Source: Intestinibacillus sp050255995
Lineage (GTDB): Bacteria > Bacillota > Clostridia > Oscillospirales > Butyricicoccaceae
DNA: 24,839 nt
NCBI GenBank assembly: GCA_050255995.1
Contig: JBFWIM010000017.1
Location: forward strand, 1 to 24,839
Direction: 5' to 3'
A program made the position numbers and the translations under genes. Below, in pieces: positions 8,915 to 16,580 of this stretch (positions are counted from its first letter, which is position 1; each line of letters begins with the position of its first letter). The notes below the pieces were generated by a model. The model saw only the letters and a list, made by a program, of their open reading frames with translations. It did no database searches and was not told the origin of the DNA.

Positions 8915-11086
8915 ATGAATAAATTGAAAAACAAAATAAAAACACCCTCTGCAGGTGAGAAAAAATGGAAGCCCCCGAGGATTAGTCTCCTCTATAAAAT
9001 TCTTGCTTTTACAATTCTCCCCATGTGCATTGCCTTCTCCTGCATGTTGGTTTTGATGCTTCGAACCGCATCTTCCGCCCTGACCACGGCCGAGGACGAT
9101 CTGATGGACAATCACGCGCAACTGGTTGCCACCGAAGTCGAAAGCTATTTCGGGAGCAACATGTCGCAAATCTCCATTATGCAGCACAATCCCGAGATTG
9201 AAAGCCTTTTTGAGGCATGGTCCAAAGGTAAGTTCGGCAAAGTGATGGCTGCCGCGCGGCCAAAGGGAACTTCCGGCGAAATATCCGTCTCCAAGTCCAC
9301 GGAAACCGTTGAATCCGCTGTTTTGGGATACCTCACCAACGTGTTCGCAGGAAATGCCGATTCGCTTTCCGGCATATGGGTTGCGGAGCTGGCGACGCAT
9401 ACGCTGGCCAATATCAACAGCACGGAAAACGGCCTGGAGATTGTTCCGGATTATGATATGACAACCCGGCCCTGGTACCAAAAACTGATGGACGGGGGCG
9501 GGCACATCTCCATATCCGATCCGTATCAGGACATTGTAACCGGCGAATCCATGATCAGCATCGTCGGCGCCATTTATTCCAGAGAAGACAACAAAATGCT
9601 CGGCGTTGTCGGCATGGATGTCTCGATGGAGTTCCTCCAGAAAATCGGAGACGGCTATTCCGACGGCACACATTTTCTGATGGTGGCTTCCGAAGACGGC
9701 AATATCCTCTATCATCCGGACAGTTCCCTGCAAAACAAAACCATGCAGGGCGCCGGGCTTGATCCAGAACTGATTGCCGCTGTTGCACGCACAGGGCAGG
9801 ATGACGACAAAACCACAGAGGATTCGGCCGTTTCGCCGCTCATCAGCAGGTTCTCCTTCCAAAACAGCGACGCGGTCGGCGCGGTGGTGACCGGGTCCAA
9901 AACCGGCTGGAGCGTGGTATATGGAACGGCCTACCAAAATTACATCGGCGCGGTTACCTCCATGCGTAACAGCATTTTCACTTTCTTTGCATTCATCCTC
10001 ATTATTTTAACCGCGCTGGTTATCATTTTCGGCAGACGGATTATCAAACCGATTTCCGGCTTCGCGCATACCGCCAACCGCATGGCGGACGGAGAGGTGA
10101 ACCTGCAAATCCTTTGTGAAACGCGCGACGAGGTGGGGATGCTTTCCACCGCTCTGGGGCGGATTGTAGACCGGCTGAAGGAATACATGCGCTATATCGA
10201 CGAAATTTGCTACGCGCTCGATCAGATCGCGGAAGGGAACCTCACTTTTGAATTGAACTGCGAATATCTGGGCGAATTTTCGCGTATTAAAGTCGCGCTC
10301 CTTAACATCCAGCGCAACCTGCTCGGTACAATCACCAATATCACCGACAGCGCAAGCAAGGTTTCCAGTCACGCAGAAATGATTGCTTCGTCCTCACAGA
10401 CGCTTGCAGAGGGCGCTACCGAGCAATCGGGCGCCATCACTGAACTGACGTCCACTATAGACGAAATTTCAGGCCAGGTATCCCGGACCGCGGAAAAGGC
10501 TATGAACGCCCGCGCGAAAACAAACAGCACCAACGAAAAGCTGCTGCAGTCTGATCAGCAGATGCACGAGCTGCGCTCGGCTATGGACGAAATCTCCTCC
10601 GCCTCCAACCAAATCAAAAATATTATCGGTACGATTGACGCAATCGCCTTCCAGACCAATATTCTGGCGCTCAACGCCGCAGTCGAAGCCGCGCGTGCGG
10701 GAACAGCGGGCAAGGGCTTCGCAGTCGTTGCCGACGAGGTGCGCAATCTGGCCACCCGCAGCGCGGAGGCCGCGCAGACCACCTCGGAGCTTATCCGGCG
10801 GGCGCTCTCTGCGGTGCGCCATGGCAGCGAAACCACCGGCATGATGGCTGCAACGCTGGAGGAAGTCGTGAAAAGCACGGACGAGGTTGTCGGCGTAGTG
10901 GACGATATCTCGAGCGCCACGCATCAGCAGGCGGAGGCCCTGTCTCAGGTAGTCGAGCAGATCGGCCAGATTTCAAGTGTCATAGACAGCAACTCCGCTA
11001 CTGCGGAAGAATCGGCCGCCACGGGCGCAGAAATGGCAAGTCAGGCAGAGACGCTGAACCGGCTGGTCAGGCAGTTCCGGTTCTGA
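8915..11086 (+). CDS. Methyl-accepting chemotaxis protein with dCache-like sensor
   Basis: This is a 723-residue transmembrane chemoreceptor. A first membrane segment (about 29-49) is followed by a large extracellular region. The region's DMTTRPWYQKLMDGGG and SDPYQDIVTGESMISIV segments are typical of double Cache sensors, which bind small molecules such as amino or organic acids. A second membrane segment (about 353-374) leads into a HAMP domain, then a long coiled-coil signalling domain. The conserved hairpin tip is FQTNILALNAAVEAARAGT plus GKGFAVVADEVRNLA (about 577-615), where CheA and CheW bind in the family. The ligand cannot be predicted. ATG 8915 has a weak ribosome binding site (GGAAAG, 13 bases away), but the next Met is inside the first membrane helix. 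No che or flagellar genes are nearby, so it is an orphan receptor gene. Confidence 0.95.
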   Translation: MNKLKNKIKTPSAGEKKWKPPRISLLYKILAFTILPMCIAFSCMLVLMLRTASSALTTAEDDLMDNHAQLVATEVESYFGSNMSQISIMQHNPEIESLFEAWSKGKFGKVMAAARPKGTSGEISVSKSTETVESAVLGYLTNVFAGNADSLSGIWVAELATHTLANINSTENGLEIVPDYDMTTRPWYQKLMDGGGHISISDPYQDIVTGESMISIVGAIYSREDNKMLGVVGMDVSMEFLQKIGDGYSDGTHFLMVASEDGNILYHPDSSLQNKTMQGAGLDPELIAAVARTGQDDDKTTEDSAVSPLISRFSFQNSDAVGAVVTGSKTGWSVVYGTAYQNYIGAVTSMRNSIFTFFAFILIILTALVIIFGRRIIKPISGFAHTANRMADGEVNLQILCETRDEVGMLSTALGRIVDRLKEYMRYIDEICYALDQIAEGNLTFELNCEYLGEFSRIKVALLNIQRNLLGTITNITDSASKVSSHAEMIASSSQTLAEGATEQSGAITELTSTIDEISGQVSRTAEKAMNARAKTNSTNEKLLQSDQQMHELRSAMDEISSASNQIKNIIGTIDAIAFQTNILALNAAVEAARAGTAGKGFAVVADEVRNLATRSAEAAQTTSELIRRALSAVRHGSETTGMMAATLEEVVKSTDEVVGVVDDISSATHQQAEALSQVVEQIGQISSVIDSNSATAEESAATGAEMASQAETLNRLVRQFRF

Positions 11087-11129
11087 CGCGCCGGACGCCC
11101 GGCATCCCTACATACCCCCATGCATAAAC

Positions 11130-11169
11130 AAATCCCCTTCGGCACAAGATACCGCCGGAGGGGATTTTT
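11130..11169 (+). terminator. Terminator of the chemoreceptor gene; 3' arm holds the next gene's ribosome binding site
   Basis: AAATCCCCT (11130-11138) pairs with AGGGGATTT (11159-11167), and the stem continues inward with TCGGC/GCCGG to about 15 bp around a 10-base loop. The T run is 11165-11169. The GGAGGGG at 11157-11163 is the only ribosome binding site for the GTG at 11170, and it lies wholly in the 3' arm. Confidence 0.85.
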
Positions 11170-11538
11170 GTGATTTTTATTGACCGCAAGACAAAATATT
11201 TAATCACCGGCGCGCTGGCAGGACTGGCGAACGGGTTTTTCGGCTCGGGTGGCGGTCTGTTCATCGTCCCGCTGCTGAATCGCTGGGTCAAGCTGGATCA
11301 GCGCCGTGCCTTTGCGACCTCAGTCGCCGTGATCCTGCCGCTTTCAGTCGTGTCGGTCGTCATCTATTTTATGAAGGGCGGGCTTGATCTAGGCTTTGCC
11401 TGGCCGTTTTTGCTGGGCGGCGCGGCCGGCGGCCTGATTTCCGGCCGGATTTTTCAAAAGATCCCTCTCACGCTGTTGCGGCGCGCGTTCGGCGCGCTGA
11501 TCCTGTACGGCGGCGTGCGCGCCATACTGCTGCTCTAA
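11170..11538 (+). CDS. Half-length TSUP (TauE/SafE, DUF81) membrane protein, first of pair
   Basis: This is a 122-residue hydrophobic protein with about four membrane helices. The motif ALAGLANGFFGSGGGLFIVPLL's core NGFFGSGGG (about 21-29) is the glycine-rich signature of the TSUP/TauE family, usually transporters of sulfite, sulfonates or organic acids. A full TSUP protein is about 250 residues built from two similar halves; this gene encodes only one half, and the next gene encodes another. GTG 11170 is used with GGAGGGG six bases upstream; that site is in the terminator hairpin of the previous gene. No separate promoter was seen, so expression may rely on readthrough. The substrate is unknown. 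Confidence 0.82.
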   Translation: MIFIDRKTKYLITGALAGLANGFFGSGGGLFIVPLLNRWVKLDQRRAFATSVAVILPLSVVSVVIYFMKGGLDLGFAWPFLLGGAAGGLISGRIFQKIPLTLLRRAFGALILYGGVRAILLL

Positions 11539-11551
11539 GGGGGTCTGCGCC

Positions 11552-11920
11552 ATGCTGCTGAATTTTATGGTCGGCCTCGCGACCGGCGTGCTCTCCGGCT
11601 TCGGCATCGGCGGCGGCACGCTGCTGATCCTGTGGCTCACCTGTATGGTCGGCATACCGCAGTTTTCCGCCGGAGGGCTGAATCTGCTGTATTTCATTTT
11701 CTGCGCCCCTGCCGCGCTCTGGTCACATATCAAAAATAAACTGATTGAAAAGCGCGCGGCGCTCTGGTGCACGGTCGCCGGGCTGCCCACCTCGATCGGC
11801 GCGGCCTTTCTGGCCGCTTGGGTGGATACCGACTGGCTTCGGCGCGGTTTCGGCGTGCTCTTGCTTTATATCGGCCTGCGCGAATTGTTCTGCAAGAGTC
11901 CGAAACCGGAAAACAAATAA
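11552..11920 (+). CDS. Half-length TSUP membrane protein, second of pair
   Basis: This is a 122-residue membrane protein with the repeat motif GVLSGFGIGGGTLLIL (about 13-28), again the TSUP glycine signature, and about four hydrophobic helices. It ends in a short positively charged tail. It starts 13 bases after the previous stop, in a different reading frame, with its own AAGGGGG site 8 bases before ATG. The pair therefore looks like two intact genes rather than one broken by an accidental stop. Together they add up to one normal TSUP protein, so they probably assemble as a heterodimer (inference). A terminator follows. Confidence 0.82.
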   Translation: MLLNFMVGLATGVLSGFGIGGGTLLILWLTCMVGIPQFSAGGLNLLYFIFCAPAALWSHIKNKLIEKRAALWCTVAGLPTSIGAAFLAAWVDTDWLRRGFGVLLLYIGLRELFCKSPKPENK

Positions 11921-11934
11921 TAAATTACGTGCGG

Positions 11935-11967
11935 GAACCGGCTTGAACAGCCGGTTCTTTTTATTTT
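11935..11967 (+). terminator. Intrinsic terminator of the TSUP pair
   Basis: GAACCGGCT and AGCCGGTTC form a perfect 9-bp stem with a 5-base loop, followed by TTTTTATTTT. Confidence 0.88.
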
Positions 11968-12025
11968 CAGAACCTCCTTCCCATTTTTGAATAGTTTGTA
12001 AACTCAGCCAATTTTTTTGCCGAAA

Positions 12026-12044
12026 CCTTGTAAGTTTTACAAGG
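12026..12044 (+). promoter_or_regulatory. Palindromic operator overlapping the -35 of the oxidoreductase operon
   Basis: CCTTGTAA-GTT-TTACAAGG is a perfect inverted repeat with 8-base arms. It covers the TTGTAA -35 hexamer (12028-12033). No T run follows, and it is placed as a transcription factor site rather than a terminator. The regulator is not encoded in the window. Confidence 0.55.
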
Positions 12045-12056
12045 CAATGCTATAAT
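12028..12056 (+). promoter_or_regulatory. Promoter of the 2-oxoacid:ferredoxin oxidoreductase operon
   Basis: TTGTAA (12028-12033), a 17-base spacer ending TGC, and TATAAT (12051-12056). The leader to the first start at 12156 is about 93 bases. Confidence 0.75.
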
Positions 12057-12069
12057 TGATTAGTTTATC

Positions 12070-12090
12070 AAATAGTTATACTAACTATTT
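12070..12090 (+). promoter_or_regulatory. Second palindrome just downstream of the transcription start
   Basis: AAATAGTTA-TAC-TAACTATTT is a perfect inverted repeat with 9-base arms, about 8 bases past the predicted start. Its size and AT-rich TAGTTA core resemble MarR-type operators (a resemblance only). A shorter repeat, AGTTT-GT-AAACT, lies upstream at 11993-12004. Confidence 0.5.
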
Positions 12091-12155
12091 ATTTTCACCG
12101 GCGCTTATCAGCTGTCTGAAAATTTCAACGTATGGTACGGAAAGCGAGGTGCCCT

Positions 12156-12833
12156 ATGCAAAATTCCTCCCGCCGCATCACGATTGTGACCGGGCACTAC
12201 GGCTGCGGCAAAACCAACCTTGCGGTCAATCTCGCATTGGACCGCCGGGCTGCCGGACACCGCGCGGCCCTTGTGGATCTGGATATCGTCAACCCATATT
12301 TCCGCAGCGCGGACTTTGCCGCCCTTCTGCAGAGGCAGGACGTGGAGCTGGTCGCTCCGGTCTACGCAAACACCAATCTGGATATTCCCGCCCTGAACGG
12401 CCGGCTAGAGGGTCTGCTGCGCGAAGACTGCGACCTGATCCTTGACGTCGGCGGGGATGCGGCGGGTGCGGCCGCGCTCGGACGCTACGCGGCGGCGATC
12501 GACGCAGCCGGCGGCTATGACCTGCTGTATGCCGTCAATTTTTACCGTTATCTGACGCGCACGCCTGAGGAATGCGCGGATATTCTTTCTGAAATCGAAC
12601 GCGCTGCCCGTTTGAAGGCCACCGGCGTGGTCAACTGCTCCCACCTGATGGACGGCACCACGCCGCAGACCGTGGCGGACACCGATGCGCGCGCCCGCGC
12701 GGTCGCCGCAGCCTGCGGCCTGCCGCTGCGGTTTACCGCCGTGCTGCGCCCGCTCGCAGACCCGATACGGCAGCTGCTGCCGGACGACGAAATTTACCCG
12801 ATCGACCTGTATGTAAAAAAGCCCTGGGAGTAA
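12156..12833 (+). CDS. P-loop ATPase (MinD/ParA-like fold) leading the oxidoreductase operon
   Basis: This is a 225-residue soluble ATPase. The N-terminal TIVTGHYGCGKTNLAVNLAL has a Walker A GxxGxGKT, followed by VDLDIVNPYFRSAD (switch I-like) and LILDVGGDAAG (Walker B/switch II-like DxGG), the pattern of SIMIBI-class ATPases such as MinD/ParA and CooC-like proteins. The signature lysine at the start of the deviant Walker A (KGGxGKT) of true ParA/MinD proteins is absent (GHYGCGKT), so an ATP-dependent accessory role is more likely than chromosome or septum positioning. ATG 12156 follows GCGAGGTG; the frame extends to 12132 without a better site. It heads the operon encoding the ferredoxin oxidoreductase, 36 bases before the ferredoxin subunit. 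A role in assembly of its clusters is a guess from position alone. Confidence 0.75.
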   Translation: MQNSSRRITIVTGHYGCGKTNLAVNLALDRRAAGHRAALVDLDIVNPYFRSADFAALLQRQDVELVAPVYANTNLDIPALNGRLEGLLREDCDLILDVGGDAAGAAALGRYAAAIDAAGGYDLLYAVNFYRYLTRTPEECADILSEIERAARLKATGVVNCSHLMDGTTPQTVADTDARARAVAAACGLPLRFTAVLRPLADPIRQLLPDDEIYPIDLYVKKPWE

Positions 12834-12869
12834 AGCTCCCTCGCGCGTACCATTTTGAGGAGGTGCTCT

Positions 12870-13076
12870 ATGGCACAGGCAATTATTGATCCGGAAATTT
12901 GCAAGGGCTGCGGCCTTTGCGTGCCGGTCTGTCCCCGGCAGATCGTCGTGCTGGATGGCGCGGCGCTCAACCGTAAGGGCTACCACCCTGCGGCAGTCAC
13001 CGATATGGCGCGCTGCATCGGCTGTGCCATGTGCGCCGAGATGTGCCCGGACTGCGCCATCAAAGTCCTGAAATAG
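12870..13076 (+). CDS. 2-oxoacid:ferredoxin oxidoreductase, delta (ferredoxin) subunit
   Basis: This is a 68-residue 2[4Fe-4S] ferredoxin. Two cysteine motifs, CKGCGLCVPVCP and CIGCAMCAEMCP, each supply four ligands in the usual CxxCxxCxxxCP pattern. One further cysteine occurs in the adjoining PDC. It is the electron-transfer subunit that takes electrons from the thiamine/Fe-S core and passes them to free ferredoxin. ATG 12870 is preceded by GAGGAGGTG at an ideal distance. It lies directly before the alpha, beta and gamma subunit genes, the standard order of VOR/KOR-type enzymes in anaerobes. Confidence 0.93.
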   Translation: MAQAIIDPEICKGCGLCVPVCPRQIVVLDGAALNRKGYHPAAVTDMARCIGCAMCAEMCPDCAIKVLK

Positions 13077-13092
13077 AAAGGATGTGGACCGA

Positions 13093-14160
13093 TTGACAGA
13101 GAAAGTTCTCATGAAGGGCAACGAAGCCATGGCGGAATCCGCCATACGCGCGGGCTGCCGCCATTTCTTCGGCTATCCGATCACGCCGCAGACCGAAGTC
13201 GCGGCCTACATGGCGAAGCGCATGCCCAAGCTTAGCGGCACCTACTTGCAGGCGGAAAGCGAGGTCGCCGCCATCAACATGGTCTATGGCGCGGCCGCTG
13301 CGGGCGCACGGGCAATGACCTCGTCCTCCTCGCCCGGCATTTCCCTCAAGAGCGAAGGCATTTCCTTCCTGGCGGCCTGCGACCTGCCCTGTCTGATTGT
13401 CAATGTGCAGCGCGGCTCACCCGGTCTTGGCGGCATCCAGCCCTCGCAGGCGGACTACTGGCAGGCCACCCGCGCGCCCGGGCACGGCGACCTGCATATT
13501 CTGGTGTTTGCGCCGTGCTCGGTGCAGGAGATGGTCGATATGGTGCGGGAAGCCTTTGATCTCGCGGACATTTACCGTATGCCCGCAATGATTCTGGCTG
13601 ACGGCATGCTCGGCCAGATGATGGAGCCGGTCGTATTTCCGGAAACCGAATCGCAGCAGGCGGACAAGTTCTCCTGGGCGGCCTGCGGCCACCGGAACAA
13701 ACGCCCGCACAACATCATCAATTCCCTGATTCTGCAGCCCGAGGATCTTGAAAAACTGGTGCGGGACCGGTTCGCGCGCTACGAGATTATAAAGGAAAAG
13801 CATACGAAATGCGAGCGCTACCGCACGGAGGACGCGGACTTTGTCGTCGTGGCCTTCGGCGCGACGGCGCGGATCGCGCGCAGCGCGGTCGATCAGGCGC
13901 GGGCCGCGGGTATCCGCGCGGGGCTTCTGCGTCCGCAGACCCTGTGGCCCTATCCGTCCGACGCCGTGCGCGATCTCGCCCAGACGGCGAAAGCCTTCCT
14001 GTGCGTCGAAATGAACATGGGACAGATGGTGGACGACGTGCGCCTTGCGGCAGACGGCGCAAGACCCGTCCATTTCTTCGGGCGCACGGGCGGCATGGTC
14101 CCCTCCCCGGAGGAAGTATTGAACCAGTTGCAAATCCTTGCGGGAGGTGAAAACGCATGA
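13093..14160 (+). CDS. vorB: 2-oxoacid:ferredoxin oxidoreductase, alpha subunit (VorB-like)
   Basis: This is a 355-residue alpha subunit that, with beta, gamma and delta, oxidatively decarboxylates a 2-oxoacid to its acyl-CoA and reduces ferredoxin in the cytoplasm. The family motifs are GCRHFFGYPITPQTEVAAY near the N-terminus, GARAMTSSSSPGISLKSE, and VQRGSPGLGGIQPSQADY. A C-terminal transketolase-type domain contains VVVAFGATARIARSAV and GLLRPQTLWPYP. Similarity by eye is to VorB (branched-chain 2-oxoacids), but 2-oxoglutarate enzymes are close and the substrate is not settled. I place the start at the TTG at 13093, giving MTEKVLMKGNEA, because AAAGGATG sits 8 bases upstream. The GTG at 13084 would overlap that site, and ATG 13111 would remove conserved residues. 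The stop overlaps the next start (ATGA). Confidence 0.92.
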   Translation: MTEKVLMKGNEAMAESAIRAGCRHFFGYPITPQTEVAAYMAKRMPKLSGTYLQAESEVAAINMVYGAAAAGARAMTSSSSPGISLKSEGISFLAACDLPCLIVNVQRGSPGLGGIQPSQADYWQATRAPGHGDLHILVFAPCSVQEMVDMVREAFDLADIYRMPAMILADGMLGQMMEPVVFPETESQQADKFSWAACGHRNKRPHNIINSLILQPEDLEKLVRDRFARYEIIKEKHTKCERYRTEDADFVVVAFGATARIARSAVDQARAAGIRAGLLRPQTLWPYPSDAVRDLAQTAKAFLCVEMNMGQMVDDVRLAADGARPVHFFGRTGGMVPSPEEVLNQLQILAGGENA

Positions 14161-14912
14161 CAACCGTTTATGACAGACCGCATGCGCTGACCTGCGCGCA
14201 GACCCACTACTGCCCAGGCTGCACGCACGGCATCGCGCACAAGCTGGTCGCCCAGACCATCGACAAGCTGGAGATCGAGGGGCGCACGGTCGGCATCTGC
14301 CCGGTCGGCTGCGCCGTTATGGCGTACGACTACTTCGCCTGCGACATGGTCGAGGCCGCGCATGGGCGCGCCCCCGCGGTCGCGACCGGCATTAAGCGCG
14401 TGCTGCCGGACAGTGTGGTTTTCACCTATCAGGGCGACGGCGACCTCGCAGCGATCGGCACGGCCGAAACCGTCCATGCCGCCACCCGCGGCGAAAACGT
14501 GACGGTCATCTTCATCAATAACGGCATCTACGGCATGACCGGCGGACAGATGGCGCCGACCACCCTGCCCGGCATGGTCACGCAGACCACGCCCTATGGG
14601 CGCGATGTTGCCGCCGCCGGCTTCCCAGTGCGCGTCTGCGAGCTGCTCAGCCAGCTCGACGGCGTGGCGTATGCCGAGCGCGTGTCGGTGGACAGCGTGC
14701 CGAATATCCGGAAGGCGCGCGCCGCAATTGAGAAAGCCTTTGCCTGCCAGATGGAAAAGAAGGGCTTCTCCATTGTGGAAGTTCTGTCCACCTGCCCGAC
14801 CAACTGGGGCCTGACCCCGGTGGAGTCGCTCGGCTGGCTGCGCGAAAATATGATGGCCCACTATCCGCTCGGCGTTTATGTGGACCGCACGGAACAGGGG
14901 GTGTTCGCATGA
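14157..14912 (+). CDS. 2-oxoacid:ferredoxin oxidoreductase, beta subunit (thiamine diphosphate-binding)
   Basis: This is a 251-residue catalytic beta subunit. HYCPGCTHGIAHK near residue 18 provides cluster-binding cysteines. GDGDLAAIGTAE (about 97-108) followed by NNGIYGMTGGQMAPT is the GDG...NN thiamine-diphosphate/magnesium motif. The protein ends near DRTEQGVFA without the long extension of pyruvate:ferredoxin oxidoreductases, consistent with a four-subunit VOR/KOR. It overlaps the alpha gene by four bases and the gamma gene by four bases (both ATGA), so the three are translationally coupled. AGGAGGTG-like sequence (GGGAGGTGAAAAC) in the alpha gene serves as the ribosome binding site. Confidence 0.94.
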   Translation: MTTVYDRPHALTCAQTHYCPGCTHGIAHKLVAQTIDKLEIEGRTVGICPVGCAVMAYDYFACDMVEAAHGRAPAVATGIKRVLPDSVVFTYQGDGDLAAIGTAETVHAATRGENVTVIFINNGIYGMTGGQMAPTTLPGMVTQTTPYGRDVAAAGFPVRVCELLSQLDGVAYAERVSVDSVPNIRKARAAIEKAFACQMEKKGFSIVEVLSTCPTNWGLTPVESLGWLRENMMAHYPLGVYVDRTEQGVFA

Positions 14913-15436
14913 ATATCGTTCTCGCCGGTTTCGGCGGACAGGGCGTGCTGTTCGCCGGCAAGATCATCGCGCACGCAGGGCTTCTGGAAGACCGCGAGGT
15001 CTCCTGGCTGCCGTCCTATGGCCCGGAGATGCGCGGCGGCACCGCGAACTGCTCCGTCTGCCTCTCGGACGAACCGGTCGGCTGCCCGCTTGTGCTGCAC
15101 CCCGACCTGCTCATCGCCATGAACCGCCCTTCCTTTGAAAAGTTCTCCGGCACCGTCGCGCCCGGGGGCGTGATTGTCTACGACAGCGCGCTGATAGAGG
15201 ACCCCGCCCCGCGCGAAGACGTGCGCTGCGCCGCCGTGCCCGCCTCCCGCATGGCGGAGTCCGAGGAGGGGCTTGGCGGCCTTTCCAACATGATTCTGCT
15301 CGGGCGTGCGCTCGCCGAGACCGGTTTTGCCGCGCTGGATGCTGTCGTCCGCGCCGTGCAAAAGTGTGTGCCCGCAAAAAAGCAGTACCTTGCCGAACCG
15401 AACCTGCGCGCGCTACATCTTGGGATGTCTACCTGA
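14909..15436 (+). CDS. 2-oxoacid:ferredoxin oxidoreductase, gamma subunit
   Basis: This is a 175-residue gamma subunit. FGGQGVLFAGKIIAHAG at the N-terminus, and SYGPEMRGGTANCSVCLSD at about 41-59, are hallmark motifs of the POR gamma family, which contributes to the CoA/substrate side of the complex. GGLSNMILLGRAL near residue 120 is also typical. It is the last gene of the operon; the strong terminator starts two bases after the stop. All four subunit genes are therefore present and intact, in the order delta, alpha, beta, gamma. Confidence 0.94.
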   Translation: MNIVLAGFGGQGVLFAGKIIAHAGLLEDREVSWLPSYGPEMRGGTANCSVCLSDEPVGCPLVLHPDLLIAMNRPSFEKFSGTVAPGGVIVYDSALIEDPAPREDVRCAAVPASRMAESEEGLGGLSNMILLGRALAETGFAALDAVVRAVQKCVPAKKQYLAEPNLRALHLGMST

Positions 15437-15437
15437 G

Positions 15438-15476
15438 AAAACGGCTGCCTGTACGATCAGGCAGCCGTTTTTGTTT
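15438..15476 (+). terminator. Intrinsic terminator of the oxidoreductase operon
   Basis: AAAACGGCTGCCTG and CAGGCAGCCGTTTT form a perfect 14-bp stem with loop TACGAT, followed by T and GTTT. Confidence 0.92.
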
Positions 15477-15537
15477 ACAAGTCAGTTACAGTGTGCCTGG
15501 TATTGTCCCCTTTCTCTATTTTCTTTCGTCTACCTTA

Positions 15538-15566
15538 ATGACAAGCGGATTGGAATTTGATACCAT
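15538..15566 (+). promoter_or_regulatory. Possible promoter for the DUF4349 gene
   Basis: ATGACA (15538-15543), a 17-base spacer and TACCAT (15561-15566) precede the ribosome binding site by a short leader. The -10 match is only 4 of 6, so this is tentative. Confidence 0.4.
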
Positions 15567-15590
15567 GAAAATAGAAATGAGGTGTTCGAT

Positions 15591-16547
15591 TTGAAAAAGC
15601 GAATGTTCAGCCTGCTTCTCCTGCTCTGCGCTGCCATCAGCCTGCTGTCCGGCTGCGGCGCGTCCAACGGCGGCACAGCAAGTTCCGCTGATGCTGGCGC
15701 GGCCGCCCCATCCGAAGGCTGGAAAAGCACGGCGCAGAATGCCGGCGCGGAAGCGCAGGCCACGGACAGCGCCGCGGGTACCGTCGAAGCGCCGCAGTCC
15801 GCCGCCATCCGCGAAAACGCCAAACTGATCATGACGGCGGAGCTGTATGCCGAAACCCGTGATTTTGTCACAGCGGATACCGCTGTGCAAAACCTCACCA
15901 TGCAGTACGGCGGTTACCTCGAATCGCACTCGACGGCAGGTTCGGAAGGAGAACGCTCCGCCAACTACACCGTCCGCGTACCGCAGGCAGATTTCGAAAC
16001 CTTTTTAAAGGCCGTCGGCAACGCCTGCAACATTGTCCGGCAGTCCCAGAGCGCCGAGGACGTGGGGCAGGCGTATTATGACGCCGAGACGCACCTCAAA
16101 ACCCTCAAGACCAAGCATGAGCGCCTGCTTGCCCTTCTGGCGAAATCCGAAAAGATGGAGGACATCATCCAGCTCGAAAACGCGCTGAGCGACACGGAAT
16201 ACCAGATCGAACAGTATTCCACCACGCTGCGCCGCTATGACGACCTGATTGATTTTTCGACCATCCGTATCCAGCTCAATGAAGTGCGCGATCTGACCTC
16301 TGTCAGTCAGGGCAATACGTTCTTATCGGATGTGCGCCATGCCGCAAGCTCGGGCGCGCGCGGCGCGTCGATTGTCATTAAAGGCTTTGTTCTGTTCATG
16401 ATCGTTATATGGCCGCTGCTGCTCGTCGCTATTGCAGCGCTTGCCCTTCTGCTCGCGCTGCGCCGTCGCCGCCGCGCGAAAGCCGGAGCAAATTCTGTCT
16501 CCCCCGCCCTGCCGCCCGATTCGGAGGACGACACGCCTGAAAGCTGA
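15591..16547 (+). CDS. DUF4349 lipoprotein with C-terminal membrane helix
   Basis: This is a 318-residue predicted lipoprotein. The signal peptide ends in lipobox LSGC (Cys near residue 21), followed by a low-complexity linker rich in Ala, Ser and Gly. The DUF4349 region follows, with ANYTVRVPQADFETFLKAVG, SAEDVGQAYYDAETHLKTLK and a coiled-coil segment (about 155-210). DFSTIRIQLNEV leads to a hydrophobic helix (about 262-290) and an Arg-rich stop-transfer RRRRRAK, then a short cytoplasmic tail. It is thus anchored by both lipid and membrane helix. The function of the family is unknown. I chose the TTG at 15591 because AGGTG lies 6 bases upstream and it gives MKKRMFSLLLLL; the GTG at 15582 overlaps that site. 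Confidence 0.85.
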   Translation: MKKRMFSLLLLLCAAISLLSGCGASNGGTASSADAGAAAPSEGWKSTAQNAGAEAQATDSAAGTVEAPQSAAIRENAKLIMTAELYAETRDFVTADTAVQNLTMQYGGYLESHSTAGSEGERSANYTVRVPQADFETFLKAVGNACNIVRQSQSAEDVGQAYYDAETHLKTLKTKHERLLALLAKSEKMEDIIQLENALSDTEYQIEQYSTTLRRYDDLIDFSTIRIQLNEVRDLTSVSQGNTFLSDVRHAASSGARGASIVIKGFVLFMIVIWPLLLVAIAALALLLALRRRRRAKAGANSVSPALPPDSEDDTPES

Positions 16548-16580
16548 TCTTCCGTGCCGCTCCGCGGACTCCATTCCAAA

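Noticed and set aside
8753..9937. 394-codon minus-strand frame
   Set aside because: Antisense to the chemoreceptor and its promoter; no motif.
12405..14861. Long minus-strand frames across the oxidoreductase operon
   Set aside because: Shadows of four well-supported subunit genes with overlapping ATGA junctions.
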